Of a DNA stretch of 64,000 nt, positions 51,726 through 63,117 are shown one piece after another (position 1 is the first letter of the stretch; each line of letters begins with the position of its first letter). The notes beneath the pieces were generated by a model. That model was not told where the DNA came from, made no database searches, and worked only from the letters and a program-made list of their open reading frames with translations. The stretch is from Arion vulgaris (lineage: Eukaryota > Mollusca > Gastropoda > Stylommatophora > Arionidae), in assembly GCA_020796225.1 (NCBI GenBank), contig CM036762.1, positions 53,307,240 through 53,371,239 of the forward strand, read 5' to 3'. Made by a program: the position numbers and the translations under genes.

Positions 51726-52409
51726 CTAATGTGGTAAACTCGTTTCCCGACCAGTCCTTGAAGAATTGAATTGCAGTTGAAATGCTCATGAATTTCTGTA
51801 ACTTTATCTTTTCCTACTACACTTAACTGTTACACGAAGAATTGTCTTAGAGGTGTAATGTAACCACGTCTGTTCATGTGTATCTGAACCATGTGAGTTT
51901 ACAACGTTTCCCACCTGCCAGTTGTTCTTCCTGTGAAAATATGTATGAAGTCGATTAATGTGATGAGAAGAGTTAACAGACAAGAGGATAAAAACGTGGA
52001 TAGGGAAACGGAAATGGCAGTTCATAATGCGCTGGTCCTTGCGATGCTTAACGAGCTTAACAGAGCAGTTCATGCAAGTAATGAACATTTTTTTTGCATG
52101 CTTGTCAGAAAAGTTACATTGCCAGTGCATTTTATTGTGAACTTTTGACGGTTCAGCTGCTGTACATAATGGCGTCGTGGAAACAGAATAAGCTTGATTT
52201 TCTTATCAGTGTTTTTTCCATTCTTGTCCGTCGTAGCTTTTTTTTTTATCTGTAAGTTGAACTCTACAGCAGCATATGAGACAAATATCTTTGTTTGCTT
52301 TTCATTGGTCATCTGGCGATAACTATTCTGATAAGTATGAGTCAGCTCAGATGACCTCCCTTATAGTCAACCCAATCTGAGACCATACTACAATGTAACA
52401 ACCATCCAT
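51726..52409. other. Unassigned DNA
   Basis: The 108-codon minus frame at 51804-52130 has no recognised domain. No repeat seen. Confidence 0.45.
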
Positions 52410-52750
52410 TGCAAACGATGATGATAACAGCCTCAGGCGTGTGCTTCTGCACCTCTCTGGTGTGTACGGAGGTGACTAGAGTGAAATCCTAGAACACAAT
52501 CCCCTACCACAGGTGGAGCATACACGATCCAGGTTAGACGTGGGTGTTGTCCGATCTGTCTAGTCACGCATCTCATGTTCTCTGTTCCTCAACGGCAAGA
52601 CGATTCTCAGCTCTGCGAGTTCCTCTTGTGTTGTTACAGCGTCACATTTGGCGATCTTGCGCTAGGGATTCCCAGCACGTAGCGTCTATATCGAAGCATT
52701 TCAGAGACACTTTGCGAGTATCTTTAAAACGTTTTTACTGTCCATCAACT
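52410..52750 (-). mobile_element. LINE C-terminal fragment with zinc-finger-like end (LINE tail 8)
   Basis: Minus strand: KRFKDTRKVSLKCFDIDAT, CWESQRKIAKCDAVT, ELRIVLPLRNREHEMRD, then after a stop VCSTCGRGLCSRISLVTSVH. The SLK-F-ID...W motif and a final Cys-x2-Cys...His are typical of a widespread animal LINE C-terminus. Confidence 0.75.
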
Positions 52751-52899
52751 ACAAAATAACTCAGTATGTATGGTACATATATGGGATTTTGAATATAACT
52801 GTTACAGAAGAGTCCTACGTATACCACGGACATAGAAAAGAACAAATATAATTATCCAGAAGAAACTCACAATCAAAGAGAACACAGCGTCAAAATAAG

Positions 52900-53290
52900 A
52901 AGAATAGTTTTAAACGGACTTTTGTATGCGCTTCAGAAATAGTGTCTTTCACTGCCTCTGTTATTTCTAAGGTCCACCTTTTGCGTGGATGACCTTTGCT
53001 TTGTATCCACTGTATCGGAGTAGCATCCATCGTTGAGGCGCACTGTCCGTTGGTAATCTACTTATGTGGTTGAAACATTTAATTTACTGTTTTTTTAATG
53101 AAATTATGTACTAATCTTGTACCTACTTTTTTCCTGTTGTCTTTATTTCTAAACCGGTGTCTTCTTGTTATTCTCAACATTCTGCGAAGACGCTTCATCT
53201 CTGCCGTGACTAGTTTTTTCTATCGTTTGATTTCAGCGTCCAGGTTTAGCAATGATAGCATAATACTAGGAGAAAGATTGTGCTATACAA
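52900..53290 (-). mobile_element. LINE tail 3, longest copy
   Basis: Minus strand: VTAEMKRLRRMLRITRRHRF, RNKDN, then HNFIKKTVN, QCASTMDATPIQWIQSKG (alternative frame giving RYSGYKAK) and HPRKRWTLEITEAVKDT. It supplies the single-copy form of the segment expanded at 1031-1093. Confidence 0.78.
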
Positions 53291-53559
53291 TTCTCTTTTA
53301 ATGTTCATGGTGACATGTCTTCATTTCCAAATTGGTGCCATTTGTCCGTGGATTTGAGCACAATAGATCTAGTTAAGAACATGTTTTCCCAATATCTGCC
53401 TTATAGTAGCATTGGGCATGACAAAGACATGATGATGATGATGGTTCTAAAACTGTGTAATCTGTGTCTGCTAGACAGGCACATCTCAAGAATGACAACG
53501 TATTTTGGTTTCATTACTTCTTATTATCTAAGTCTAGTTTTATATAAGACTCTGGACGG
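53291..53559. other. Unassigned DNA
   Basis: Nothing recognised. Confidence 0.4.
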
Positions 53560-53805
53560 GCTACAACACAGAATGAGACACCACCTGTACACTAAATTCA
53601 AGATAAGCCTGTGCCCCTGTAGCTTGACGAGTATGACAACAGAATATATCCTACAGAACTGCCCCCAGTATGCAGACCTGAAAAGAAAGAGGTGGCCCAC
53701 TTACACCAGCGTCCTAGACAAACTGTTTGGCGTGGCTGATAATCTGAGACAGACGGCTGCCTTTATTAGAGAATACGAAATCACAATCTAGTGAGAACGC
53801 AGAAG
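53560..53805 (+). mobile_element. LINE tail 2, 3' end
   Basis: Open from LQHRMRHHLYTKFKISLCPC through YILQNCPQYADLKRKRWPTY, SVLDKLFGVADNLRQ and FIREYEITI to its stop, then AGAACGCAGAAGAAGAAG. The Cys-x-Cys...Cys pattern is kept. The frame is intact but 5' truncated. Confidence 0.85.
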
Positions 53806-54083
53806 AAGAAGAATATAGACTTTTTACATGATCTCGGTCTTCATTGATATAGCTAAGACTTGAGAATTATTGACTCGATGCCAAGATTGATCTCTATATA
53901 GCGTGAACTAGATATTGACCCTCGCAACATGGACAAGGAGTATCTCCATGAATTTTGGTAGTCTGCAGTTATACTGTCAAAGTTTATGGTGCCATAAGTT
54001 TCCACGAGTACCACCTTCATCAACAAGTCGTGCCCCAGTCGCTGTAAACCAAATATAGATGTATGTGCTCACTGTGTCAGGTA
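53806..54083. other. Unassigned DNA
   Basis: Nothing recognised. Confidence 0.4.
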
Positions 54084-54119
54084 GTCTTCTTCTTCTTCTT
54101 CTTCTTCTTCTTCTTCTTT
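54084..54119. repeat. (CTT)n microsatellite
   Basis: About 12 CTT units, next to repeat J as at 24650. Confidence 0.97.
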
Positions 54120-54290
54120 CGTTAGTTCGCTATGAATTCATGCATAAGTCAGACCGTCCAGTATATTGCTTATGGCTGATTTTTGCGTGAAGGCATGCTT
54201 TCCATATCATCAGTGTCCCTCGCCATTCAGCCGATTCTTCGCCGACTTCAGAGGTATACTGCCAGCTAGTGATAATAACACGTAATGTAC
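54120..54290 (+). repeat. Dispersed repeat J
   Basis: GCTATGAATTCA, TTTGCGTGAAGGCATGCTTT, AGTGTCCCTCGCCA as at 24661-24860. Confidence 0.75.
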
Positions 54291-54295
54291 ATACT

Positions 54296-54440
54296 AGCGC
54301 CTGTGGCTTAGCGATAGTGAGCTTGCTCACAACCCGGGGGTATCTGGTTCGAACACCATGACGGGCAGTTTGGAAGCAAAATTAGTTCCTGTAGATTTTT
54401 ATGAACAATAAAAATAGGCCCAACCGTTCAGAAAGCAATG
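54296..54440 (+). mobile_element. SINE-F, head intact
   Basis: A-box TGTGGCTTAGCGATAGTGAG (54302-54321), B-box GGTTCGAACACC (54347-54358), then TTTGGAAGCAAAATTAGTTC and 3' GTTCAGAAAGCAATGGC. It is the best-preserved head in the family. It is a SINE head, not a functional tRNA: acceptor pairing and anticodon arm are not convincing. Confidence 0.85.
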
Positions 54441-54552
54441 GCTTCTTCTTCTTCAAACGCTCCATATCCACCACTTGTTAACCACTCTGTGTGATTTGTA
54501 TGTAATCTGAGCCTAAGAGCGATTGTACGTTGTGCCAGTATGCGCCTACAAC
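54441..54552 (-). mobile_element. SINE-D, 5' truncated
   Basis: The CTTCTTCTTCTTCAAACGCTCC tail to TATGCGCCTACAA; the core and head are missing. Confidence 0.85.
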
Positions 54553-54782
54553 GCTGCTCTAAATGCATCCATATCTTGCGTGAGATGTCGGACGTGTAAC
54601 GCAGTCCGTGAACCCCGATAACATAAGGCGGACGGGCGCAGGTAACGATTCTCAGAAATCAGAGCACAACAGTCACGCAACCCTCACATTCAAGTATTAT
54701 TAGAACAACAGGAATTCATTGTAAAAATAACACAACATGCGGAAAAGGTTATATTATATCACACATTAAATTTAACGCTTAT

Positions 54783-55043
54783 CTTTTTCTTCGTCTAACG
54801 CTCCATATCGACCACCTGTCAACCACTCTGTGTGATTTGTATGTAATCTGAGCCTAAGAGCGATTGTACGCTGTGCCCGTTATGCGCCTACAAGTAGGCT
54901 AACACATCCGATTTCCTTCGCTGCTTTTTATTTACTAGTGTAGCATCTTTAGTGCCTACATTAGTCGCCTCTTACGACATGCATTGTAGGTCGCAGTAGT
55001 ACTATTCTTTGCTTCCCTTGCGGGCCCCGACACCCCACAGGCG
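54783..55043 (-). mobile_element. SINE-D, complete, exact 9-bp TSD
   Basis: A 261-bp element flanked by AACGCTTAT (54774-54782; 55044-55052). It carries the core TTAGTCGCCTCTTACGACAT (54963-54982) and head TATTCTTTGCTTCCCTTGCG, GGCCCCGACACCCCACAG. It defines the ends of SINE-D. Confidence 0.94.
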
Positions 55044-55229
55044 AACGCTTATGAATATCAATTAATGACAAAAGTTGGTTCATCAGTCTAGGCCGGGATC
55101 GCGAGAGAGAGAGAATATCACTATTGCTAACACTTCATAAATAAATAATCATGGACGCAAAGAATTGAGTTACAATTACAATAAAGCCTAGAGATCTTTC
55201 TCTCCAACATATATATATATATATATACC

Positions 55230-55432
55230 CGCGTGCCCAGCGTGTTTGTAGCGCGTTGGACTATGGGTGACTAGTCCTCTGTAAGTGCGGGTTCAACTCC
55301 GCGGACTGGCAGAAAAGCTACAGGTTCCCCAGATTTACGGTGTTCGTGGCACCGAGCCGAAGGGTTACGATGTCCATGACACCGAGCCGAAGAGCTTTCA
55401 GCTCAAGTGCTTCTGGATCGGGAAAAAAAAAT
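55230..55432 (+). mobile_element. SINE-A inserted in (AT)n
   Basis: GCGTGCCCAGCGTGTTTGTA head, A box TAGCGCGTTGGACTATG, B box GGTTCAACTCC (55291-55301), tail GGATCGGGAAAAAAAAA. Both flanks are AT repeat, so the TSD cannot be resolved. Confidence 0.92.
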
Positions 55433-55469
55433 ATATATATATATACACACACACATATCTTCACCATCT

Positions 55470-55612
55470 TCAAAATTATATCGTGGATCATCATCAGTGC
55501 TACGGAGTTCGTGCTCTGCAGCTGAGATCTTCCTGTGTAAGAAGAGATCGGAGCACACATGGTTACTCACCGAAGTGCAATGATGATGGTCCTATCAATC
55601 TCAATCATAAAT
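55470..55612 (+). mobile_element. SINE-H, 3' half
   Basis: ATCATCAGTGCTACGGAGTT, GCAGCTGAGATCTTCCTGTG, ACCGAAGTGCAATGATGATG and a TCAATCTCAATCAT tail; 5' truncated. Confidence 0.83.
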
Positions 55613-55789
55613 AAAAGTCAGTCCCCATTAAACTTCTTTTTCTTAAATGATCCAGAGGCACTTGGGCTTTTGTCCTTCGCCCCAATGATTTGCGGTGGTA
55701 TCTGCGTGTGTTTGTAAGTTGTTCTTTTGTTCCGTATAGTGTGTTCCATTTATCTGGCCTTGGAGGAAGAAGGATCTTATTGACATCAT

Positions 55790-55924
55790 CTAGCGCTTGG
55801 TACCTGAAGAGGTGGGAGTGAACTTTTTTGTGATGATCCGATTTTCCGACAGATCTAGTCAGCCTTATTTAGCGTTGGCCACGTCCAGTCATACTCAACT
55901 TGTCTATGACATTTTTGCTCCCAT
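55790..55924 (-). mobile_element. LINE C-terminal fragment adjoining the 45-bp array
   Basis: On minus, after the array the frame continues RRWEQKCHRQVEYDWTWPTL and, in another frame, SDHHKKVHSHLFRYQALDDV. The basic RPRRRW motif at its N-terminal side is the very segment repeated in the array. Confidence 0.65.
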
Positions 55925-56450
55925 CTTCTTCTTGGTCTTTCTTTCCCCCGTATGTCCAGTCTCGTCCATCTTCTTCTTGGTCTTTCTTTCCCCCGTATGC
56001 CCAGTCTCGTCCATCTTCTTCTTGGTCTTTCTCTCCCCGTATGCCCAGACTCGTCCATCTTCTTCTTGGTCTTTCTCTCCCCCGTATGCCCAGTCTCGTC
56101 CATCTTCTTCTTGGTCTTTCTTTCCCCAGTATGCCCAGTCTCGTCCATCTTCTTCTTGGTCTTTCTTTCCCCCGTATGCCCAGTCTCGTCCATCATCTTC
56201 TTGGTCTTTCTCTCCCCCGTATGCCCAGTCTCGTCCATCTTCTTCTTGGTCTTTCTCTCCCCTGTATGCCCAGTCTCGTTCATCTTCTTCTTGGTCTTTC
56301 TTTCCCCGATGCCCAGTCTCGTCCATCATCTTCTTGGTCTTTCTTCCCCTATGCCCAGTCTCGTCCATCTTCTTCTTGGTCTTTCTCTCCCCCGTATGCC
56401 CAGTCTCGTCCATCTTCTTCTTGGTCTTCTTCTACCCCGTATGCTCAAGA
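55925..56450. repeat. 45-bp tandem array, about 11-12 units
   Basis: Unit TCGTCCATCTTCTTCTTGGT, CTTTCTTTCCCCCGTATGCC, CAGTC. On the minus strand each unit reads as 15 codons (GHTGERKTKKKMDET in one frame, KERPRRRWTRLGIRG in another). Variants CATCATC and small indels. Open frames up to 241 codons are array artefacts. Confidence 0.97.
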
Positions 56451-57039
56451 GCATGTCCATCAGAACGATCTTCTCCAGAGAATCCTGTCACTTTGTCTTT
56501 CCAAAATATTTTATTTTTATAATTTTCCTTCTCTTCATAAACCACTTCTCTTCATAAACCACTTCTCTTCATAAACCACTTCTCTTCATAAACCACTTCT
56601 CTTCAGTTTGAGTTATAGAAAAATAAATATATTTGGGTTTGTTTCTTATCCAAGTCATTCTGACTACTCTTCTGTAGCAGTAGCATGCAAAGATATTTAT
56701 CGATTTTTCAACTGTTTTATCAATAATCTATGCTTCCCATTCAAACGTTGCTATAGTAAAACAATATACACGTTCTCAAAAATCTAAGTTTTGTCTTCTT
56801 GTCAGTTCCCTGCCATGCGTTTTGTATTTCTTTTAATTTCTGCAAAAGTCATGTTCATTCTTCTGTTCATCTCCTTTATTACATTTCAACCGCTAATTAG
56901 CAATGAACCTAAGTATTCAAAAATGTTAACTTTCCAACCAATGTACATTAATGCGTATATCATCTGTTGCCTCTGTTTTATCAGTTGTAAAATTTGTTGG
57001 AATTTGTTGACGGCATCAAGAACATCCTTTAGAAAATGA
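56451..57039. other. Unassigned DNA with a 17-bp repeat
   Basis: CTTCATAAACCACTTCT repeats four times at 56533-56604. The rest is AT-rich and unrecognised. Confidence 0.6.
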
Positions 57040-57180
57040 ATACCAGCTTACAAAGTGCATTAGAACAAGCACACACACGATCACTACACTTCTCCCTCCC
57101 CAACTCTCTCTCTCTCTCTCTCTCTCCCCAAACACTTCTATATAGAAGTAAATGGTGGAAGAGAAGAAGTAGAAGTTCAG
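57040..57180 (+). mobile_element. LINE 3' end (repeat Q) with (CT)n
   Basis: AGCTTACAAAGTGCATTAGA, ACACACACGATCACTACAC and TAGAAGTAAATGGTGGAAGA, with an inserted (CT)n run at 57103-57127. Confidence 0.72.
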
Positions 57181-57525
57181 TGTTGTTAGGTCATTACATT
57201 TCTTTTATAAACTACAGAATATTGATGATCTGGTCGACATCACGACGACCTAAATCTCTTAACGGCGTTTCACTGATCGCCAGATGAGGATATGTTGACC
57301 TGAGGAGAACCGTTTGCTGGTGGATAAATCTCACTTCAACCGTGGCTATAATCGAGACCACCCGTCTAGAACGGGAGTGAACTGAAATCTGTGATACGGT
57401 TTCTCTCAAGTTCTGATATAGTAAACAAATAGTACAGATTTGTTGCAGTCTAAGACAGTAGTGTTAAATAGTACAGACTTAGAAGCAATGTAGATTCTCT
57501 GAGTTCTTAAATATTATCGATTTAT
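57181..57525. other. Unassigned DNA grading into the 52-bp array
   Basis: 57405-57500 has decayed copies of array motifs (GTTGCAGTCTAAGACAGTA). Confidence 0.5.
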
Positions 57526-59580
57526 GATAGATAAACACGTCCAAACTTGCTGCTTTCTGAAACAGTATCAATGTAGTATGGACAAACACAATACAACATT
57601 GCTGCTTTCTGAAACAGTATCAATGTAGTATGGACAAACACGTCCAAACTTGCTGCTTTCTGAAACAGTATCAATGTAGTATGGACAAACACGTCTAACC
57701 TTGCTGCTTTCTGAAACAGTATCAATGTAGTATGGACAAACACCGTCCAACCTTGCTGCTTTCTGAAAGCGTATCAATGTAGTATGGACAAACACCGTCC
57801 AACCTTGCTACTTTCTGAAACAGTATCAATGTAGTATGCACAAACACCGTCCAACCTGCTACTTCTGAAACAGTATCAATGTAGTATGGACAAACACCGT
57901 CCAACCTTGCTACTTTCTGAAACAGTATCAATGTAGTATGGACAAACACCGTCCAACCTTGCTGCTTTCTGAAACAGTATCAATGTAGTATGGACAAACA
58001 CGTCTAACCTTGCTGCTTTCTGAAACAGTATCAATGTAGTATGGACAAACACCGTCCAACCTTGCTATTTTCTGAAACAGTATCAATGTAGTATGGACAA
58101 ACACCGTCCAACCTTGCTACTTTCTGAAACAGTATCAATGTAGTATGGACAAACACGTCTAACCTTGCTGCTTTCTGAAACAGTATCAATGTAGTATGGA
58201 AAACGTCAACCTTAGCTGCTTTTAGGAACAGTTATCAATTGTATGGAAACACCGTCAACCTTGTGACTGTCGAACAATCAATGTATGGACAAATCTCTAA
58301 CGTTGCGTTTCAACAGTATCAATGAGGTATGGACCGAACGTTAACCTTGCTGGTGGAAAACTCATCAATGTGCTATAATCAACCACCTCGTCTCAGATCA
58401 AGTAGAATGGAAATCTGTAACGGCTTTTCTGAACAGTATCATATAGTAATGGACAAAAGTACAACTTTGTTGCAGTCTAAACAGTATGTTATATAGTATG
58501 GACAAAGCATGTAACTTCTGATTCTAAACATTATCGATTTATGATGACAAACACGTCCAACCTTGCTGTTTCTGAAACAGTATCAATGTATTATGGACAA
58601 ACACATCAACCTTGCTGCTTTCTGAAACAGTATCAATGTAGTATGGACAAACACGTCCAAACTTGCTGCTTTCTGAAACAGTATCAATGTAGTATGGACA
58701 AACACCGTCCAACCTTGCTACTTTCTGAAAGCGTATCAATGTAGTATGGACAAACACCGTCCAACCTTGCTGCTTTCTGAAAGCGTATCAATGTAGTATG
58801 GACAAACACCGTCCAACCTTGCTGCTTTCTGAAAGCGTATCAATGTAGTATGGACAAACACCGTCCAACCTTGCTACTTTCTGAAACAGTATCAATGTAG
58901 TATGGACAAACACGTCAACCTTGCTGCTTTCTGAAACAGTATCAATGTAGTATGGACAAACACCGTCCAACCTTGCTATTTTCTGAAACAGTATCAATGT
59001 AGTATGGACAAACACGTCTAACCTTGCTGCTTTCTGAAACAGTATCAATGTAGTATGGACAAACACCGTCCAACCTTGCTATTTTCTGAAACAGTATCAA
59101 TGTAGTATGGACAAACACCGTCCAACCTTGCTGCTTTCTGAAACAGTATCAATGTAGTATGGACAAACACCGTCCAACCTTGCTATTTTCTGAAACAGTA
59201 TCAATGTAGTATGGACAAACACCGTCCAACCTTGCTGCTTTCTGAAAGCGTATCAATGTAGTATGGACAAACACCGTCCAACCTTGCTGCTTTCTGAAAC
59301 AGTATCAATGTAGTATGGACAAACACCGTCCAACCTTGCTGCTTTCTGAAACAGTATCAATGTAGTATGGACAAACACCGTCCAACCTTGCTACTTTCTG
59401 AAAGCGTATCAATGTAGTATGGACAAACACAATACAACAATGCTGCATTCCGAAGCGGTATCGAATTACGTCGAGGAAAAGCATTATAGCTTGTTGCATT
59501 TTGAAACAATGTGGATATTGAATGGACAAATGCAATACAATCTTTCAACAGTCTGAAACAGTATCGATGTAAAAGGGACA
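57526..59580. repeat. 51/52-bp tandem array, about 37 units, with a degraded middle block
   Basis: Unit CCAACCTTGCTGCTTTCTGA, AACAGTATCAATGTAGTATG, GACAAACAC(C)GT. The optional C makes 51- and 52-bp forms. TGCTGC, TGCTAC and TGCTATT forms, and GAAACAG versus GAAAGCG, mark subtypes. 58198-58560 is strongly degraded (units partly deleted), between two well-conserved blocks. Outer edges are also degraded (57530, 59440-59580). Confidence 0.97.
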
Positions 59581-59639
59581 AAGGAAATGAACGTTGCTTT
59601 ATATCGAGTAGAATGTATGTTGTTTAATTTCACACCTCC

Positions 59640-59883
59640 CGTGTGGTGCCGGGACCCGCAAAGAATAATATCACTGCGACCTACAAGGCATGTCAGAGGC
59701 GACTGAGGTAGTGGCATAGGGAGGCTACCCTAGTAAATAAAAAGCGTCGCAGAAATTGAATGTTCTGGCCTGCTTGTAGGCGCATAACTGGCACAACGTA
59801 CAATTTCTCTTAGGCTCAGATCACATACAGATCACACAGAGTGGTTAACAAGTGGTCGATATGGAACGTTCAAAGAAGAAAAT
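59640..59883 (+). mobile_element. SINE-D
   Basis: CCGGGACCCGCAAAGAATAA, core CATGTCAGAGGCGACTGAGG (59690-59709, 3-bp shorter), GCTTGTAGGCGCATAACTGG, tail AACGTTCAAAGAAGAAAA. Confidence 0.9.
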
Positions 59884-59957
59884 TCCTCACAAGAAATTTG
59901 TGTTATGTTAATTAGAACTCACATTTATATACCACTAGAACTCGGCACATATACATT

Positions 59958-59958
59958 A

Positions 59959-59994
<36 letters not shown>

Positions 59995-59996
59995 GC
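59958..59996. repeat. (CT)n microsatellite
   Basis: About 19 CT units with one interruption, adjoining a LINE 3' end. Confidence 0.96.
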
Positions 59997-59999
59997 TTA

Positions 60000-60232
60000 C
60001 CTCGGTTGGGGCATAGGCCCTCAACCAACTCATGCCAAGTCTTCCTATCTCTAGCTATCTCCTGCAGCTCCCTCCAGCTCTTCTTTATATTGTTGATCTC
60101 CGCTTCTAAATCTCGTCTCCATGTATTTCTCGGCCTCCCTTCTTTCGCTGTCCCTGCGGGTTCCAGGCAAGGACCCTTCTTGTTATATTCCCTCCGATTT
60201 TCGCAAAGTGTGTCCTATCCAGCGCCAGCGAT
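60000..60232 (-). mobile_element. LINE C-terminal fragment (LINE tail 7)
   Basis: Minus strand: FAKIGGNITRRVLAWNPQGQ, RKKGGREIHGDEI, and in a second frame SWRELQEIARDRKTWHELVE then a GLCPNR-like end. One frameshift. Canonical LINE C-terminus. Confidence 0.78.
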
Positions 60233-60829
60233 ACATTATCAGAAACTTACAAAATAAATCAAATACCCCGTTTCTTCTTTTCTAATATCTGCTGCAAAGT
60301 GTATGTATTATGTGTGTAAGTGTGTGGTTTACATTCGTGTCACCGCACGATTTTTTGCACTTATGCGCACAAAACGTTTTCAAACATGCTTCTAAACAGA
60401 ACAGGATTGCATCTTAATCCTTCCAGGGAGAATCTTCTATAATGTGCCCACTACATTTTCATTCATCTGACGCCTTTGTTTGCCTAAGGCTTTCAAGAGG
60501 ATGGAAGCAAAATGAAGATGCTGCCTCGAGGACGACGAAATATTGTTAGTACTAAAGATGGGAAAAATGGTGGAAGATGAACGAAGAAAATCAATGGGGG
60601 TCAAGCAGGTCGGCTTTGTCAGGCCGCTAGAAATTTGATTAATTGATAATTATCTAGACTGTCGCGGAATCTGATGTCTTTGCACACAAAAAGCCGATGT
60701 TTTCTGTTTTCCTGTCCTTTGCGTGTCATCTTCTCTTTTTTACTAAGTGTTGACTATGTTCTTCACGAATAGTAGAAGATCAATATTTTAGTTTGATTTG
60801 GTGATTCTTCATTTGTGTACACATTCAGA
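60233..60829. other. Unassigned DNA
   Basis: Nothing recognised. Confidence 0.45.
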
Positions 60830-60970
60830 CGTCGGTTAACTTGTATCCAAAAAAAGGACCACAGGCGATGGATGGACTTACTTGCATCGGGTTTTTACCC
60901 CATATGGCTCCGTCCCTTTCGGCAGAGATGGCACTCCATCTCTCGAGAACAGTGCACAACATTTACACGT
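60830..60970 (-). mobile_element. SINE-B 3' fragment
   Basis: Reverse of the SINE-B tail: ACCCCATATGGCTCCGTCCC, TTTCGGCAGAGATGGCACTC, matching 25040-25100. Confidence 0.75.
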
Positions 60971-60980
60971 CCCCGGACGA

Positions 60981-61689
60981 AAAAAATATTTGAGAATTGA
61001 TTCTTTAAATAAATTTCTTAACTCTTAAGGACCATGGCATGTGTTTTTACTATAAAAAAACCGCTACTTAGTGTGGAGTTTGGTCTACAAGGTTAAGTTC
61101 CATATACAATAGTTTCGCTTGTGTGTGGTGATTTATTTGGTAATTTATTTATCAACTGGTTCTAATCATAAGTGACATATAACATTAGAAAAATGTGTAC
61201 ACTTGAATATTTTCTCAACGGTTGGAATTCCTCTGCCTGATGTATATATAGATATAAAAACTATTCGCTTAAGACGTAATAGCATAATTGCATGTGCGTG
61301 TCTGCTTGCCAACTTTTTTTTGCCTGTTTGTTATTCACGGCCGTGATTATATTGTTAATATTATTGTTTCTCTCAAGAAGAATGCACTAAGTTGCACGAT
61401 TTTTCACTGTGTTAGGCAACGGTGTTTGCATGTTTTTACTCAATGTTGGTGAATATCTTGGTGATTTTTCTGGAGGGGTAGGCTTTCAGAGCTTGTTTTC
61501 AAATACTAGATAGTTACTTGACTCAGAGGAACGGTATGTGCTGTGCCACGAGCTGAACAATCTCCACCCCAGGGGCCTTTGTCTTGACTTTCTTACCACC
61601 CCCAGGCATGCTGAAGATGAGATGGTTAATTCACTCCTAGCAGAAGCCCCCGACAAGCTTCATTATAGCGGTCTATCATGACTTCGTTA
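60981..61689. other. Unassigned DNA
   Basis: Nothing recognised. Confidence 0.45.
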
Positions 61690-61914
61690 ACCGAACGAGT
61701 CCATTTTTAATGCAACATGGCACGGAGATGGACATAAACGACTCTGGGTTAGTGAGAAAGTAAAGAACTGTTGTAGTTGAAACTCGAAACGAAGCTCTGG
61801 TGTTCCAAGTTGAGAACGTAAAAGAACCGTTGGTAGTTGAAACTCGAAAATATTAGGCTGCAAATAGGAACCGAGCAATATGTCGAAACCCGATGCAATT
61901 AAGTCAACCATGTA
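61690..61914 (+). mobile_element. SINE-B relic with a small duplication
   Basis: The 3' block GAACCGAGCAATATGTCGAA, ACCCGATGCAATTAAGTCAA fits the SINE-B tail. Upstream, TAGTTGAAACTCGAAA is duplicated (61773, 61832). Confidence 0.6.
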
Positions 61915-62165
61915 TTAATTTCACCAAATTGTTTAAATATGGAAATATTAGTATTGTATTGCCTAAATTTAGCGTTGTCCAACATGGGGCGTCCGATAAC
62001 ACCATGACGAATGTATTGTACATTCAAGGCGCCCTATTTGCCTATGCTGACTTTAACGTTAATCATATTTCAAGAGAACCCGATTTTTCAGTATTTCGTT
62101 GCACTTCTATGAACACTATTTTAACACTTACTTTCAAATTAGTTTTATTGTATTCTACTGCTCCC
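61915..62165. other. Unassigned DNA
   Basis: Open frame of 105 codons overlaps this region; no domain. Confidence 0.4.
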
Positions 62166-62227
62166 TCGACCGAGTGGTTATCCGGGCCAAATTTGGGGCG
62201 TAAAGAATAGAACCACTGTTACCTGCC
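62166..62227 (+). mobile_element. SINE-C head fragment
   Basis: CGAGTGGTTATCCGGGCCAA, GGGGCGTAAAGAATAGAACC, ending inside the core at CACGCATG. Confidence 0.82.
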
Positions 62228-62310
62228 ACGCATGCATAGGCCCTCAACCAACTCATGCCAAGTCTTCATATCTCTAGCTATCTCTTATAGCTCCCTTCAG
62301 CTCTCAACAT
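62228..62310 (-). mobile_element. LINE tail 7, 3'-most fragment
   Basis: CATAGGCCCTCAACCAACTC, ATGCCAAGTCTTCATATCTC as at 60011-60070. It abuts the SINE-C head at the shared CATG/GCAT. Confidence 0.78.
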
Positions 62311-63117
62311 TGTCTACTTGGTACCATTTTCCGTAACTCCATTGTGATTATTTCCTTAATGTTCTCTCCTGTCTACGTTTGTTGGAATAGTTACTTCAGA
62401 CTATTTGTGAACTGATACCTCCCATTATTTTCTTAACACCCAAACATCCTTACTGCTGAACAGACTAAGAACTAGCGTCACAAAGGATTCCAGACTATCA
62501 AACATTTCGAGGGTCATTACCCGAACCTAGCACCGGAAAATAAACTCCTGGTCAGAGAGGTCAGAGAAATGTTATTGCTTGGTCTGATTTGCTGGCGGTA
62601 GTCTTTGTGGGATTTCTGCCAGATTGATGACAGTACCACCTCATTTTGTTGATGTAAACTTTCGACGCAGAGTGTTTGTGGCCCAGTGGACTAAATTGAG
62701 TGACGGTTAACCACGTCAATTGGGGAACTTCTGAAATCTCGATCGAAGCTAGATCAATGACTAAAACTCACCATAGAGTCGTATTTCTATAGTACTGTCA
62801 AAGGGAGAGAATAATCAGAGGCGGTGTTATTATTGAAGTCAGCAGGGTGGTTACGAAAATAAGAAGATAAATTTAGAAATAAATAGTTCAATATTTAGCA
62901 GCTGCCGCCTATGGATTACTGTGACTACTAACCTCGGAATGAAGAACAGACATCACAGAAACCCTCAAGTAAAGTGTTCTTTGATTATTTGTTTCTTTAA
63001 GGAGGCCAACTACATCTTCCACCTGGGAATAGACAATAGATGAGCATTTTAAACACAAATCACGACACTGTCAACCTAACAGCGAGTTTTATTGTTGTTA
63101 TAATATCTTCCGTCTGT
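62311..63117. other. Unassigned DNA
   Basis: Nothing recognised over about 800 bp. Confidence 0.45.

Noticed and set aside
55797..56574. Overlapping open frames of 201-241 codons
   Set aside because: All frames of a 45-bp array with few stops stay open; several overlapping frames are equally long.
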